Shown: in pieces, positions 1 to 12,830 of the stretch
How the letters are laid out: every line of letters starts with the position of its first letter
Numbering within the stretch: position 1 is the stretch's first letter
Assembly: GCA_032622095.1 (NCBI GenBank)
Contig: CP136069.1
Span: 49,646,760-49,710,759, forward strand
Source of the DNA: Siphonodentalium dalli
Lineage: Eukaryota > Mollusca > Scaphopoda > Gadilida > Siphonodentaliidae
Reading direction: 5' to 3'
Length of the DNA: 64,000 bases
Made by a program: the position numbers and the translations under genes
Notes under the pieces: generated by a model
What the model was told of the DNA's origin: nothing
Seen by the model: only the letters and a program-made list of their open reading frames with translations
Databases searched by the model: none

Positions 1-264
1 ATTAAAATGAGCAGCAATTGGGTCTTGTGGTTTGAGAAAATTTCATTGTACTTTAACATTTTCAACGTTGGCACCTGGTACTCAAAGTTTCCACAGCTAT
101 GTGAAAAGCGGTGTTTCGGATCAGTTAGTGCATGGAACAGGTTATTGCGAATAAACAAAACGGGTGGGTATTTTAATGAAGTTTGCATCAAAATTGCCAG
201 CAATAATTGCCATCATATAAATCAAACATAGCGACTCTCGTTAGTGAAATCATTCTCGTTTGAT

Positions 265-890
265 TATAGCTGATTTGTTCGGGACGATCAGCGGATTGTT
301 TGTTTGTATTTTGGCGTAGTTCAGATGTCGTGTTACACCCATTGTTGTTGAATATTTCGACAATATATTTTAATGATGCATTCTTCATTATCGTGGCTGA
401 GTCGTAAAATATCAGTTTGAAGTAGTGAAACAAGCAAATAATATAGAATGAAATAAGTAGATTTTTTTTAAATAAATGATCACTGACGAGTAATTTTCTT
501 TGGAAATGTTCAGACAATTATAGATACAACAAACGGCCATATGCCAACCAAAGAATTGGAATCAGTCTGCACTGTTATATTATATGTTCGTATATGTATG
601 TCGTCTACATTGTGAACTTGCGGTAGGGTACATGCCGTTTGATCGAAAGTGGGAATGGCTACACAGGATTCCAAAAGTGGCGTCTGCATGTAATTCTAAT
701 GATCACGATACTGGTAATTAAACAGTTAGACTGTTAAATTATAGCATGACTTCTACATGCATGAGGTTGAACATGAATTTTCCTAGCATACCTTGGTCAG
801 AGTGTTTGTGCTATGGAAGACAATACATATAATCAATCGGAATATGTTTGGATGGGAAATTGGTCACATTTGTAACGTATCTGCCACAAA
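265..890 (-). repeat. Dispersed repeat, copy 1, holding a single 40-bp satellite unit
   Basis: Read on the minus strand, this block matches 29,595-30,126 on the plus strand. Several runs align in the same order: the stretch around the shared words TTCTTTGGTTGGCATATGG, GACTCAGCCACGATA, GAATGCATCATTAAA and GTCGAAATATTCAACAAC, ending in the 40-bp sequence that makes up the large satellite. By eye the match is about 80 percent across the best 330 bases and weaker toward 890. Only one satellite unit (265-308) is present here, followed by unrelated sequence. A 109-codon minus-strand open frame (188-517) runs through it, but I recognise no protein and treat it as chance. Both ends of the dispersed element are uncertain. 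Confidence 0.8.
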
Positions 891-1318
891 ATAAATTGAA
901 GCAATGGAGGCAAAATGCATTAACAATGATGTACATCACGAATCAGACTTCACTTATTGTCATATTTCCGACTAAATCCTGAAAAATTACCCATAATTCT
1001 GCTGTGGTTAAGGAGTCGAGTATTTAGGGCATTACTGCATGTATGTATGGGTATATGGAACAATAAATCACAGGCCTAAAAGTACATCAAATTTTGCGAG
1101 AATCAAAAGATAGCATTTCTACAGGGAATCAAGACTTTTTATGAGAATCAAAATGAGAATCATGATTCTGAATCTTGTTTGATTTTTGGGGCTGAAATAT
1201 GTTTACAACAATCGGACTTCTGTTCCACTAACCGTCGCCCATGTCAAATTCGAGTCAAGATGAGCGCCAACACAGTAAGCTCGGAACATAGGTTTGTAGG
1301 ATGGACCAGGTGCCTATA
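891..1318. other. Intergenic stretch with nothing recognised
   Basis: AT-rich sequence with no long reading frame, no clear repeat structure and no RNA gene that I can recognise. It separates the dispersed repeat from the inverted-repeat element that starts at 1,319. Confidence 0.5.
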
Positions 1319-3120
1319 CTATAGAATACATTTTTTGTAATAGCAGGCTTATTTGAGCCGTACAGAAGGTGTCGAGTACTATGGACCACTGTAATCTAAC
1401 AGCGAACGCGATTTCTTGTAAATCACAAAAAGACGGCAAATCGAGTACTATCGACCACCGTTCGTTGAACGCACATCTAAACATTTGTGGTTTTGTCAAG
1501 GGAAATTACTCTAATGATATATGCGAATGATATGGCAATGCCTATTTGTGTCAGTTGGTGATTGATTTAGTTGATGAATAAAGGTACATTATGTGTGACT
1601 AGTTTCCGATACTTGGGTTATTTTGACCACAATTGCACACGATGAAAAGTACTTTTTTTAGTATCGTGTGGAATACTTACCATTCATTTTCAGATGTTTT
1701 ATGATACATGTTTATTAACGTTTGTCGAAAAAGGTCGGCAAACACACACATCGGTTGCCGTTCAAATGGCCACATCAACTTTATATAGCAATATTACCAA
1801 GGATGGAACCTAATTTGTCTAGCTAGCTTTGTCTGGCTTAAATATTAGTGGGAACATCTAAACGTTAATAGTTGAAAAGTTTGAGGTAACATGCAGCTGG
1901 AAAAATTCAACCCATGACGGGGGTGCGATGGCTGTTCTCGGACTTGGTATTTTCGACCTGTGTAAAGGATGGGTGTTCATTGGAAATTCCAATGTGGACC
2001 AACACTCCCTCGTCCAGGGTGTCCGGGGACACCCAACATCGATTTTAAAACATATATATAGCACCATCTACTTAAACTATACCTAATTCTCAGTACCTTC
2101 CATTTATACCCAACTAAGCGGCTGAATTTAGGTAAACATATGCCATTTGGTTATAACCAACACGCACTACTACATTGGTAAGTTAAGGATCGGGGGACCC
2201 CGATTTTTTCAAAAAATTCACTCATGGAACATTCTGTGGGCCACTATAGGCCAAATTAAATTGTTTAGACCACAAGGTGAACGCAAACTTCTTGAGCACA
2301 CAAATGCCATGCGGTTCAAATATGTTACACAATGTCATGGTAAATATTTGGGGTCCACTGATTCTTAACGCATCTTAGCCTGAAATTATCAGTAACTGTT
2401 TCAACACGAAATGCCACCACCCCCTCTTCATCGCGTATCCGTGTACCTTCGCACAAAGATCGTTTATATATATACGTTTTGAGCCCAAGCCCGACAACTG
2501 TAACTCTTTAATTCCATTCATAATTAAAATCTAGGCCGCTGACATGGCTATCTAATTTCAAATCCATTGAACGTAAACCATCTCAATGGGTTAACAATTG
2601 AGATTCCGTGACCGCATTACAAAGAACATGTACCCAGCTAATCGCACTCACCATTTTCCGCACGGATAATCGTCGTGAAAAATCAATAATGTAGCCTGTG
2701 CATTTGTAATCTAATAATGAATTTTCACAAAAATGGTATTATTGCTGTACTATAGAACCCGCTTTGCCAGTACTTTATCATTTCGTATTGCGAATTTTTA
2801 CATATTACAAAGCTGTAGCGTTCGAGTACTATGAAAACATGAACAGATGAAACTTTCAGGCCCCCTTTTTCGCCACCAAATGCAAAGATTTTCCGGTCAA
2901 GGGAATCCCGGTATATAGATGGTTCGCCAAAAAGATCATACAAGTAATTACATGTCAATGTATTTTGCATATAAAGAGTTTTGGGCATATGTTGAGTTTC
3001 AATCTACAATGAAAGAAATATACTGATAGAAATACAGTCGAATACTATAACACAATATATGTATTACAAAATTAGTAAATCACAAATTAACGCTGATATT
3101 ACAAAAATTGTATTCTATAG
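1319..3120. mobile_element. Non-autonomous DNA transposon with terminal inverted repeats and TA target sites
   Basis: The left end CTATAGAATACATTTTTTGT (1,319 onward) is matched by the reverse complement of the sequence ending at 3,120, which reads CTATAGAATACAATTTTTGT. The match continues to about 28 bases with two or three differences. Each end is flanked by TA (1,317-1,318 and 3,121-3,122), which is the target duplication of Tc1/mariner-type elements. The interior of 1.8 kb has no transposase-length frame but carries subterminal words such as GAGTACTATG and TGTACTATAGAA near both ends. A TA flank in AT-rich DNA is weak evidence on its own; the long inverted repeat is the stronger part. Superfamily is an inference. 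Confidence 0.6.
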
Positions 3121-3122
3121 TA

Positions 3123-4850
3123 TATAGGCCCCATGCAGGCAGTGTTCTGCTCGGTGCTATATTTAATAGTGAGTAAACATGTATTCCGCGCACGCGCACA
3201 TGAGTCTCTGGCTGTCTCCCATTGGTATGGGCCCAGATGAAACGTATAGACGTAGCTTCCATGAGCGTCGGTGCAGTAGTCATAGCTGAACCAATTAAGT
3301 AGCGATGTGCAGGTATATCCAACTGAAACGGAATAGGATATGTAAACAATATTTTATTTGAACAAAGATATTATTTGCCACATTGACTCTTTATACATAG
3401 ACAAATAGACAGTTCAAACGATTGATTGATTGTGTTTTGATTGGTTGTTTATTTGTACAATATTTACAAACATTATGCTAACAGTGAAATATTCAGAAAT
3501 AACATGATTAAATAGTACATGAGCGCCATGGCCAAATAGGCCGCCCCTGTTTTTGAAATGAAACTTAAATAATAAAATGACAACGTGAATTATAGTAACA
3601 TCTAAATACATGAAAACAATATGAACAAAATATGTATGCATGGCATATCCAAACCATTTATATGGTGTACACAGTACGCTGGTATATGAACTGGTTGTGT
3701 GCACTGGTTGTACCAATCACTGGGCCAATATTACTGTATCATAAGTGCAGTGAGTATGGCTGAAATATTACATTTTTAGACTATATGACCAAATAAGAGT
3801 ATTTTAAAGATCGCTGTTCATATCCATCCGTTCTGTTCATAAAGGGCAAGGTTATATATCATCCAGCCAACACCATGCTTTTTACTATAGCAAGTAACTA
3901 TGCCGGGGCTCATGTCGTGTATTTAGTCATAACTGCACAATCTCACAAAAGGTATTGTTGCATTTAATTTAGAACGTTTTAAAATCAGTTTCGATATTTT
4001 ATGTCCTTGTAGTTTTTGTCCAATGCATTCAATATGTCAGGGAATGTGTGTATATTATTACCCGTAATTTGAAGCGCGAACCGCTATGTGGCTCTAAAAA
4101 AAGTGCACTTGCTAACCGATATCACCGCGTACTAATGACAGTGACGATATAATTAAGAACGAAAATTTATTATCAGAATTCATCAACGCCTGCGGGCGGT
4201 ATGATGGAGTGTTTGTTAATAATGATTAGTGTGGCTATTTTTTACTTCAACATTAACCACGTAAATAGCTAAACCAGTTAACCAGATAAGCGCTGATGTG
4301 AGACCCGCCCGAAATGACCACACCACCTCCTACGTCCATCCTCTGGGAAGTTCCAGTGCAAGCGGCTAATGGGTACAATTAGAAACACCCATGCCTCTTG
4401 AAAAGGTATTTTTTTGTTTTGATATCTAGATATGATTGATCTCTGAGTCCCTATTGACTTGACGATCAGTTTAAAACGTGTAACCTTCATGACCCCATTT
4501 GCCGGTTTATAAAATAATGTGGGGAAATATGGAACTTGTGTGGGTCGTGCATATTGTACATGTATCAATAAACACCCCAGGCTTTGGTAATTAACCCGCC
4601 TTAATTAGGTTTTGACACGATCTTTTGTGCGAGGCGATGTCAAGGCAAGCTGAATTATGTCCGAATGTGTGTCCACATGTCAGATATAGACATTAAAGGG
4701 GGACTGAATATAGGGCCCCATCGCAAATGGGTCTAACGTGTATAACATGTTACGATGAAGATAATAGTGCGGGTTAAATATTTCTAAAATTATACACTGT
4801 CGGAGTAAGGGATGGAAATTCAATTGAAATATTGTTGTCGCCGATTTCCA
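3123..4850. other. Intergenic stretch with nothing recognised
   Basis: About 1.7 kb of AT-rich sequence. Short frames of up to 100 codons occur on both strands, but none shows a recognisable domain, conserved motif or plausible codon pattern. I see no clear repeats or RNA genes. Confidence 0.5.
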
Positions 4851-5790
4851 CCAAACTTATATATATATATATACTAGTTGAAACAGTTTGTTTGAGGGGC
4901 ATGCGCTTCCCCGCGCAAAGGGGCATGCGGCCCATTTGCATGTTAGCGGACTACGGCCCATTTGTATGTTAGGCGCCTGCGGTCCATGTGTGCCTTCGCG
5001 CACATTTGGACCTAAATATTCGCACAGGTTAGTTCAGTTTAATTGTGTGGTTTGTTTTAAATTAATTTAAATAATTCTTTTTAAATCAAAATTTTGAAAA
5101 AAAACGAACGCCGCTACAACGTCCGCCAGGGCAACACAGAGTAACCACACCAAATTTGGTTGAAATCGGCCCTGGGGTCTAGGAGAAAAATGCGGACGGA
5201 CAGACAGACATATCATACATTTATATGTATATATAACTATAGTCATCTCCATGATATGGGAATCTTGTGATGTTGTTTTAACGGTACTTATTGCATGGTG
5301 CCGACCGAGTCGGCGATTGGGGCTAGGAGATGGGGCACCATAATTAATACAAAACTTTTTTTTTTTGTAGCCGATTTCTACCAAACTTATATATATATAT
5401 ATATGTAGTCACCACCATGATATATATAAAGAATATAATTGTTTGCTTTAAGGCTAACTAATTGGCGCCGTCCATGTCAGGACTGCATGGGGGATTGAGG
5501 AGGGGCACATTATGCCGCACATACATTGGTAAAACCTTTCTATCGCGAATTTCCTACAAAATTATATAAATATACATGTATATATACATTTCCGTGATGT
5601 AAAAGACCCTATAGTGTAGTCTATATTTTCCGTGCACCACGCAGCACCAAAATTGATAAAACATTCCTTTCCACGATTTTCCTACAAACGTATTTATATG
5701 TGTCGTCAGCATACGACGAAGCAACGATTCACCGGAACAGGACATGTGATGGTAGTTTACGGGACGACGAAATTATTCATGATTTTATTA
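4851..5790. repeat. Degenerate AT-rich repeat units with TA runs and a LINE/SINE-like tail
   Basis: A phrase close to GCCGATTTCCACCAAACTTA followed by a (TA)n run occurs at about 4,840 and 5,371, with more diverged forms near 5,545 and 5,675. This suggests an old series of units a few hundred bases long. At 5,149-5,212 the words CACCAAATTTGGTTGAAATC and ATGCGGACGGACAGACAGAC resemble the 3' tails of RTE-type LINEs and their SINEs in invertebrates. No protein is encoded. Assignment to a named family needs a repeat library. Confidence 0.45.
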
Positions 5791-6096
5791 TATAGATGAT
5801 ATTCAACTGATTTCGATGATTACGTGAAATAATTCACGAGGGGATCCGGGCCTGGTTTTACCAATAGGACCGGCACCCCATGTTATGCCACGTATATATA
5901 ATCATTGAATACAATTGATTATTATGTATATTACACAGTTTCCACCACTAAAAGGCGCTAATTCGGCAGATAATATGTGACAAAATGGTCCCCGATCAGC
6001 TTATATTGACAACAAACTATTAATATCTTTTGTTTTGTCTTATACATAGCTCATTCATATAGTGCGAGTACGATTGGTGTGCTCGGGCTAGGAAGA

Positions 6097-6131
6097 ATGA
6101 GAGAGAGAGAGAGAGAGGGAGGGAGGGAGGA
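6097..6131. repeat. GA and GGGA microsatellite
   Basis: A run of GA dinucleotides passes directly into GGGA tetranucleotides, giving a short purine-only tract. It lies in otherwise featureless AT-rich DNA; I see nothing else in 5,791-6,640. Confidence 0.9.
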
Positions 6132-6639
6132 TATTTATACAGGATGTGTGAGCGTGTGAATAGACAAGTATGTACACGTGTGTGTGTCTTGGAGCGAGTG
6201 TACGTTGTGGTATTTTTTTACTTTCTTGTTTGTGATGTAATTTGTTATTGTAATGTATCATCTTGTAAATATATTGACCGTCCTGTGTCCATGTTTCCTA
6301 TGTATATATGATACGTGTTAAACAACTCTTCATTTATGGAGGACATTAAAGATATATATCACTTTAAATTCACCGAGAAATCCTTATACAGCACGGCTAA
6401 GTATGTAATCAAACTGAATAATTAAAATGTGCACAAAGTGCACAGTTTTACCTTCCATCAATACACAGAGTATAACGAGAGCAGTGGTATTTTGTGCCGT
6501 TCTTTTTGTGATACCACTAGCCTAATCAGAATGCATCAATTGGCCTGGAACTAACGGTATATCGCTTTTCTGGCGGGGTATAGTGCTGAATATTTCATTG
6601 TGGCACTTTCAGAATAAATATATTTAATATATAGTCCAA

Positions 6640-7270
6640 TCGATAAACCAATACATACATGTTCTTCTACCTAGAAACATTAACTTGTGTGCATGTGTAT
6701 TTGCAATTCAAACAAACAAAAAATTCGGGCGATTATATATATCTTTAATCCTCCGATAACGAAGAGTGGATAAACATACATATTTGTTTTTTACAAAGAA
6801 CCCAAGAACAAAAAACAATACGACAGAAAGACAAGTTTTATCAACAACAAAGACTACCCTTCATGTTGATAACATATTTACATAGACCTAAGTGCACACA
6901 TTCGGGCCATCATGCACGTATTACATACTTACATATTTGCAACATGTATGCATCAATTCATGCACGTAGCCACATTAACCCCTTACATACTGACGAACAC
7001 ACGCAACGGAACGCACAAGTACACCTGTCGTACATATATACTTACATGTGCATCAATCCATACATCCATACATACAAGCCTATTACATACCTAATTTCCT
7101 GGGTCCTGATATACAGCCACACAGACTCACGTACGTATACATGTATGCGTGCATACGCACAGTCACCCATACCCACATATACTCGTTACACATATCCATA
7201 CATATGCACATACTCAAGTACACGGTGACACAACAGTACCCTCGCACATTCATTCAACAACAAAAAATCA
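6640..7270. repeat. Degenerate CATA/TACA-rich low-complexity tract
   Basis: The plus strand is dominated by imperfect TACATACA and CACATAC words, most strongly between 6,860 and 7,240. Open frames here of up to 121 codons are rich in Tyr, Thr, His and Ile because of the tetranucleotide bias. They overlap one another in all three frames, so they are low-complexity shadows and not genes. From 7,271 to 7,564 nothing is recognised. Confidence 0.6.
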
Positions 7271-7564
7271 ATAAGTCAATATAGAGGCCATATATGGACC
7301 AATAGCTTGCAGCGAGTATATGAATTATAGGATGTAAGAGAAAGTGAAAGACGTTCAAGTAACGCGATGAGCGTTATCATTTTGGAATTGTCCCGACTCT
7401 GTTCGCGGGATATCAGCATTCCAATTTTCTTTTTAAATACTCGCTACATACCATCGGTCCACCCCCTCTCTTTACCACAACATGGTGGCGACCAGAGCGT
7501 CCAGTCAACAGTACGTAATGATTAATCGTTTTCGGCACCGTGATGTCCCTCTGTTAGCCAAAAA

Positions 7565-8170
7565 TTATTGCGTTAGTTTACTATAATTTGCCCATAATTT
7601 TGCTGTATTTCTAACGAAAAATGTGACAAATTTGTATTTATCAAGAAATGGTATAAAGTTGTCAGCAATGTCGGGTATGTGCCCTAAAAATATTGCCGCA
7701 AGATCTGGTGTGTTCAGATTGTCCAGCATAATGAAGAAATTGATCCCAAAGTGATCAATTATCTTGTACCAAATAACATTTCGAATTTCGCAAACTGATG
7801 GGCAATCGAACAATATGTGCAGTACTTTGTGTGCATACGGATGCAGACACGCATCACAAATTCCCTTTTGGTCATATGTTGTTTGTGATATTATTCTTCC
7901 CACCTGAAGAAAGTCGTCTTTGAATTGAGGATGCGCACGGCATACGCGCCATAAAAATGACAGCGAAAATTCACTTTGAATTTGACTGAAAATATAGAGC
8001 CACGGATCACCAGAAATTGTTGTTTTCCAAATTTCACTATACTTTGTATCAATGGCTACATTTACAAGATTCTTCCAACTATCTTTAGTTGGGAAGGTAT
8101 TATCATCAGCAAAGTTCGTAATGAAATCAAGTAAACCATATCTTAATAAGATTATGATTAGCTCATTCAA
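7565..8170 (-). pseudogene. LINE reverse transcriptase C-terminal fragment with zinc-finger-like motif
   Basis: A 201-codon frame on the minus strand resembles the region downstream of the polymerase domain in non-LTR retrotransposons. Around residues 73-80 it has a W-R-V-C-R-A-H-P-like stretch. A Cys-x2-Cys-x9-His-x4-Cys motif follows (C105, C108, H118, C123, within CDACLHPYAHKVLHILFDCP), which matches the reverse-transcriptase-associated zinc finger of many animal LINEs. No endonuclease or polymerase motifs precede it: the 5' side is cut off near 8,190, where the foldback repeat begins. It is a 5'-truncated remnant, although its frame is still open through the stop at 7,565. The exact clade is not certain. 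Confidence 0.75.
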
Positions 8171-8187
8171 AAATGATTTTTGCAGTG

Positions 8188-8450
8188 TCCGTCCGTGCGT
8201 GCGTCCGCTCTCACCAGAGCGTACTTGTGGGGTGCGATGAAATTAATATATTTTTTTCCTAACTGTTTTATTCCACAAACATCTCCGTTATTTCGTTAAT
8301 ATAACATTTCTCAGATTATGTAATACGTCTGAAATACGTATTTAGAGAAAAAAAATATTTAGAAAAACGTAATATTAACGAAATAACGGAGATGTTTGTA
8401 AAACAGTTTATGACACCACTATTGACCGGTTTGTGCACCCCACAAGTCAT
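8188..8450. repeat. Long foldback (inverted repeat), MITE-like
   Basis: The core is a perfect 28-base inverted repeat, 8,275-8,302 against 8,371-8,398, containing CATCTCCGTTATTTCGTTAA. Outside it AACTGTTTTA pairs with TAAAACAGTT-like sequence. Further out CTTGTGGGGTGC (8,224-8,235) pairs with GCACCCCACAAG (8,435-8,446). The two arms are separated by a 68-base AT-rich loop. Together these could form a hairpin of more than 220 bases, typical of foldback elements or palindromic MITEs. GTCCGTCCGT words lie on both outer sides (about 8,188 and 8,508) in direct orientation. No transposase is present and I see no certain target-site duplication. Confidence 0.75.
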
Positions 8451-8599
8451 GCAAACAAAAGATCGCACCTAACAAGTACCCTGTGGTGCGTATAGCCGCA
8501 CAGACGGGCGTCCGTCCGTAACATATGGCTTATGGATGATATCTTCATAATTGTAAATTAAATTAAATAATAATTTATCTATGTGCTTCCTGGTAAAGG

Positions 8600-9045
8600 G
8601 CACATGTCACTTTCTAATTTGGGGTCAGTTTTCACATTTACAAAATGTCCGAGTTATGACCCTTGTCGACTTGGAATTTGCCGATTATTTTGCTTTCCGA
8701 ATGATGACTTTAGTTATACTTGTAGTTATCCGATTACTTTCAAATTTGTTGTATGGATTACTCATGTGAAATTCGGGTCAGGTTCGAATTTGTGTTTGGT
8801 CCGCTCATTTTGACCAGAGTTGGGGGTTCGGTTCGATGTCAGAGTTTGATTTGAAAATGTTTAGTTACCGGAGTTATGACCCTTGTTAACTTAGAATTTC
8901 CGCCGATTATTTTGGTTTCCAGGGTTCAGATATGATCACACAAACTGAAGTTACCACCCGGACCAGAAATTGACAGGATTCCAAGTCGAAAAAGGGCCAC
9001 AACTCTCACACAAACTGAAGTTATCATCCGCACTGATTTAGAGTA
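8600..9045. repeat. Degenerate tandem repeat containing GAGTTATGACCCTTG
   Basis: CCGAGTTATGACCCTTGTCG with following CTTGGAATTT and GCCGATTATTTTG (about 8,649-8,695) recurs in diverged form at about 8,868-8,918. Another pair, CACACAAACTGAAGTTA, occurs at 8,938 and 9,009 with a similar following phrase. These are old direct repeats. The rest of 9,046-9,584 shows nothing recognisable. Confidence 0.55.
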
Positions 9046-10243
9046 ACTGTTATAAAGTCATCTGTATAATATTCCTTTAGTTGACCTATTCTCCAAATTA
9101 GTTGACGTCGTATCCAAAATCCTCAACTTCCTATATACGCGGTGGTCTTGATGGTCGTTCACTGTTAGGGTGAAGGAGAAGATCTCTCGATCTTTTCGAC
9201 CATACTGGGCGCTTCGCGCCCTACTACAACTTCTGCTCGTTCAATGTTCGTTGATTCCCATAACATGTTTAATGTCATTTCGTATGACGTTATTTCTCAT
9301 TACATAATTTCGTCAACCAACTCTAAAATGGCGTATACAATAAGATGACGTATACCATCTTTGTAACACAGGCCGCCGAAGAGGACTGGTCCTCGTTTAA
9401 AATAGAATACAAAAAACCTTCGGAAAAGGGAACCGTTGGAATAGCGAACCTTCGGAATAGAGAACTTATACTCACATATAAACATTTGGCATTTGTTATA
9501 TTTTGAACACTATTGTCCCACTGCTAACAATACTAGTACTGAACATTTATACAAAAACTGCTCTGATCCAACAAATTAGTTATGGGCCGAAATACATGAC
9601 CACAACTAATGTCAGTGAGATCCGCCCAGTATAATCTGAGACCAGCGATCTACGTACATGTTGATATTAACGTCATGTTATGGAATCAAGGTACAGTCCA
9701 TATTACCCAGAAGACCAAAATATACGACCATACCAAATTTCAGCCTGTGAGATCCGCCAAGTAGTTCCCGAGAAACTATTTGGCCCGAGCGGATATGATG
9801 CCATAACGTGATGTCCGGTGGAGTCCGTGCCAAGATCATGTTACATGAAGACAAACTCCATGCATGGTTTACCTCCCTTGGTGACTCGGTAAGACCGCTG
9901 CTATCGGCGACATTTTACCCACATTTGGTGGACTTCCGCGATATTAAAATATATACTAAGCGAGCAGAACAAAATGCTGCCCTTATTAAGCACACACAAT
10001 ATCGAACAAAATTTGTGTAGTTTCGTACCTTAAGTTTGGAAAGTCCCACTAGAACCAAAGAACTATATTTCGAAATGGTGTGATTTGGTTCTCGAAATAT
10101 GTTATCAACACAATGGACGACAATGTTCAACATCAACATCAAGTTCTACAGGACAAGTCTATATAGACTTTTCGTCCCGGTAACAGTTACATGTTTACAA
10201 TGTTGTACTGAATATTATAGAGCTATACATAGCGTAATAATCC

Positions 10244-10560
10244 CTACGAGTATCCATGTTTGTCAAATTCATATCTTCTGTTATATGAGTGCGCATCGAG
10301 TCTCCGTTTGAACTCTTCAGTGGTGTCTGCATCTATGACAAATCCGGAGAGATTGTTCCATTCGTCAATTACTCTCTGAGTATAGAAGTGTTTCCCTATA
10401 TCCTTCGAAACATGTTTCTTCTGTAATTTCATGTGGTGTCCTCTTGTTTTGTCACTTCGACTGCTTTCGAAAAAGTGTTCAAATGTGATAATAGTATCCG
10501 TTCTTGAGTTTATATAGTTCAATCATATCACCCCTATAACGTCTATGTATGTACGTTCCG
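10244..10560 (-). pseudogene. CR1/Jockey-like LINE C-terminal fragment, frameshifted
   Basis: Minus-strand translation gives a peptide with R-R-Y-R-G-D-M-I-E-L-Y-K at the start (upstream of 10,522). After a frame change it continues with SDKTRGHHMKLQKK, then FYTQRVIDEWNNL, then EEFKRRLD. This is the characteristic C-terminal tail of CR1 and Jockey type reverse transcriptases, just beyond the thumb region. The annotated open frame (10,244-10,522) begins at a TTG and not at an ATG, so it is not a gene in its own right. The remainder of the element is missing. The following stretch to 10,800 shows nothing recognised. Confidence 0.75.
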
Positions 10561-11809
10561 ACAACACGCATGGCAAGTCAGACACAAGAGTTCTAATTTG
10601 CTCCTATTTTGACGAGTTGCTTGCGAAAATCGTCAACAAAACTACCGCTCAGAACCTCCATTCTGTTATTAAGTTTTTAGTGCGGGAATTGTTCTCAAAG
10701 CACATAGGAAATTTGACTTTGGAGCGATCGGTTTTCGCCATTTTGTTTGGAAAACCCCGCGCTAAATATAGAAACGGCCGACTAGTACCCAGTCGGTGAC
10801 AGATTCAGAAAGAAAGTATGACTGGTGCGCTCTGGTAGAGATTGACACGGAGAGCCGAAATACATGTCCGTACCAAATTCCAGTGGGATCGGGCCAGTTG
10901 TTCCCGATAAACCATTTTGCCCGTGCTTAGATGATGTCATAAAGTCAAAAGGCGACATCGGGCCAATCCGGACCCATCCCATGTTACGAGGGGGCGAAAT
11001 ATCACGCCATAACACCAACACACGACGGCGGACAGAGACGGGACCCAGACCATGTTACCAGGAGTGCCGAAATATATATCCATGCCAAATTTCATTGCAA
11101 TCGGTGCTGAAATGTGGACGGCAATATAAAGAGCGTTAGAGTCGTTGTTTGTCCCGATAAGGTTAAGATAGAGAGTGATAATCGTGTCGTTTATTTTCGG
11201 TGCACGAATTTGATACCAAAGTCGACCTCATACAGAGGCGGGACCCAAACCATGTTACTCGGAGTCCTGAAATACATATCCATGCCAAATCGGTGCAGAA
11301 ACGTGGACGCCTGCAAGGAACATGCATAGAGAGTCAGCGACACGCATTCGCATGTATATATTATACTATAGTGGGTGCACCCTGCGTTGCACCAGAATAT
11401 TAAAGAGCGGTTATTTTACGGTACTTTGTTCTGATAAGGTATAGAACATAAAGGCGACGTCGGGCAGAGTCGAGAGTGCATGTACCCGGAAGTCCATGAC
11501 CACACACAATTTCAGTGAGATCCACCGAGTAGTTTATGAGAACTACGATATACGTGCGGATATGAACGTCAAAACGCGACGTTAGGGAATGAAGGGCCGA
11601 AATACACGACCATAACAAAGTTCAGTGCGATCCGGGTGAAAACGTAACGTCGGATGGAGTCTGTGTCAAGCTCAGGTTACACTGAGAGCCGCAATACAAG
11701 TCCGTACCAAATTCCAGTGCGACCGGACCATTTGTTCCCAATAAACAGTTTGCCCGTGCGGATATGACGTCATAACATCAAATGCGACGTCAGTCGGAGG
11801 GAGTGTGTC

Positions 11810-11920
<111 letters not shown>

Positions 11921-12830
11921 TAGGGAATATTAAAGAGCGTTTATTGTTACCGTACTTTGTTCTGATAAGGTAGAATATAAATGCGATGTCAGGCAGAGTC
12001 ACATTTATATATTAGATAGCGGATGTACCCGGCGTTGCACGGGAATAGCGTTTATTGTTAACGTACTTTGTCCTGATAAGGTAGAAAATAAAGGCGATGT
12101 CGGGCAGTAGACACCCAGCCCAGGTTACACGGAGTGCCGAAATAAATGACCACACCAAATTTCAGTGATATCCCCCAGTAGTTATATGTGATATGAACGT
12201 CAAAACGCGACGTTATGGAATCAGGACCCAGTCCATGTTACCTAGAGAACCGAAATGCATGACCATATCGAATTTCAGTGAGATCCGCCTAGTATTTCCC
12301 GAAAATCCCTTTTGCCCGTGTGCATATGACGTCATACCGTCAAAACTTGCTGTCAGATGGAGTCCAGGCTAAGCTCATGTTACACAGATATCCGAAATTC
12401 AAGCCCCTACCAGTGGGATCGCGCCAGTAGCTCCAGATACACCGTTTTACCCGTGCGACGTCGGACGGAGTTCGGGTCCATCCCATGTTATCCGTATGGC
12501 CGAAATATCAGTGCGATCCGTCCATTAGCCAATAAATCGGTTTGCCGTGCGGATATGACGACACAACGTCAATCGGATGTGCCCGGCGTTACACAGGGAA
12601 TTTTGAAGAGCGTTACGGGAATAGCGTTTATTGTTACCGTACTTTGCCCTGATAAGTTAGAAAATAAAGGCGATGTCGGGCAGAGTCGAGAAACCAGCCC
12701 ATATTACGTTGAGCGCCGAAATACATATCCATACCAAATTTCATCGCAGAAACGTGGACAGCTATAAGGAACATACATAGAGAGTGAGAAAGTCAGAGAC
12801 ACACATCCGCATTTATATATTAGATATATG

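Noticed and set aside
188-517. 109-codon minus-strand frame overlapping the single satellite unit
   Set aside because: The homologous copy at 29.6-30.1 kb does not keep the frame open and no domain is recognisable.
6863-7284. Overlapping frames of 60-121 codons
   Set aside because: They arise from CATA/TACA repeats in all three frames and have Tyr/Thr/His-biased composition with no domain.
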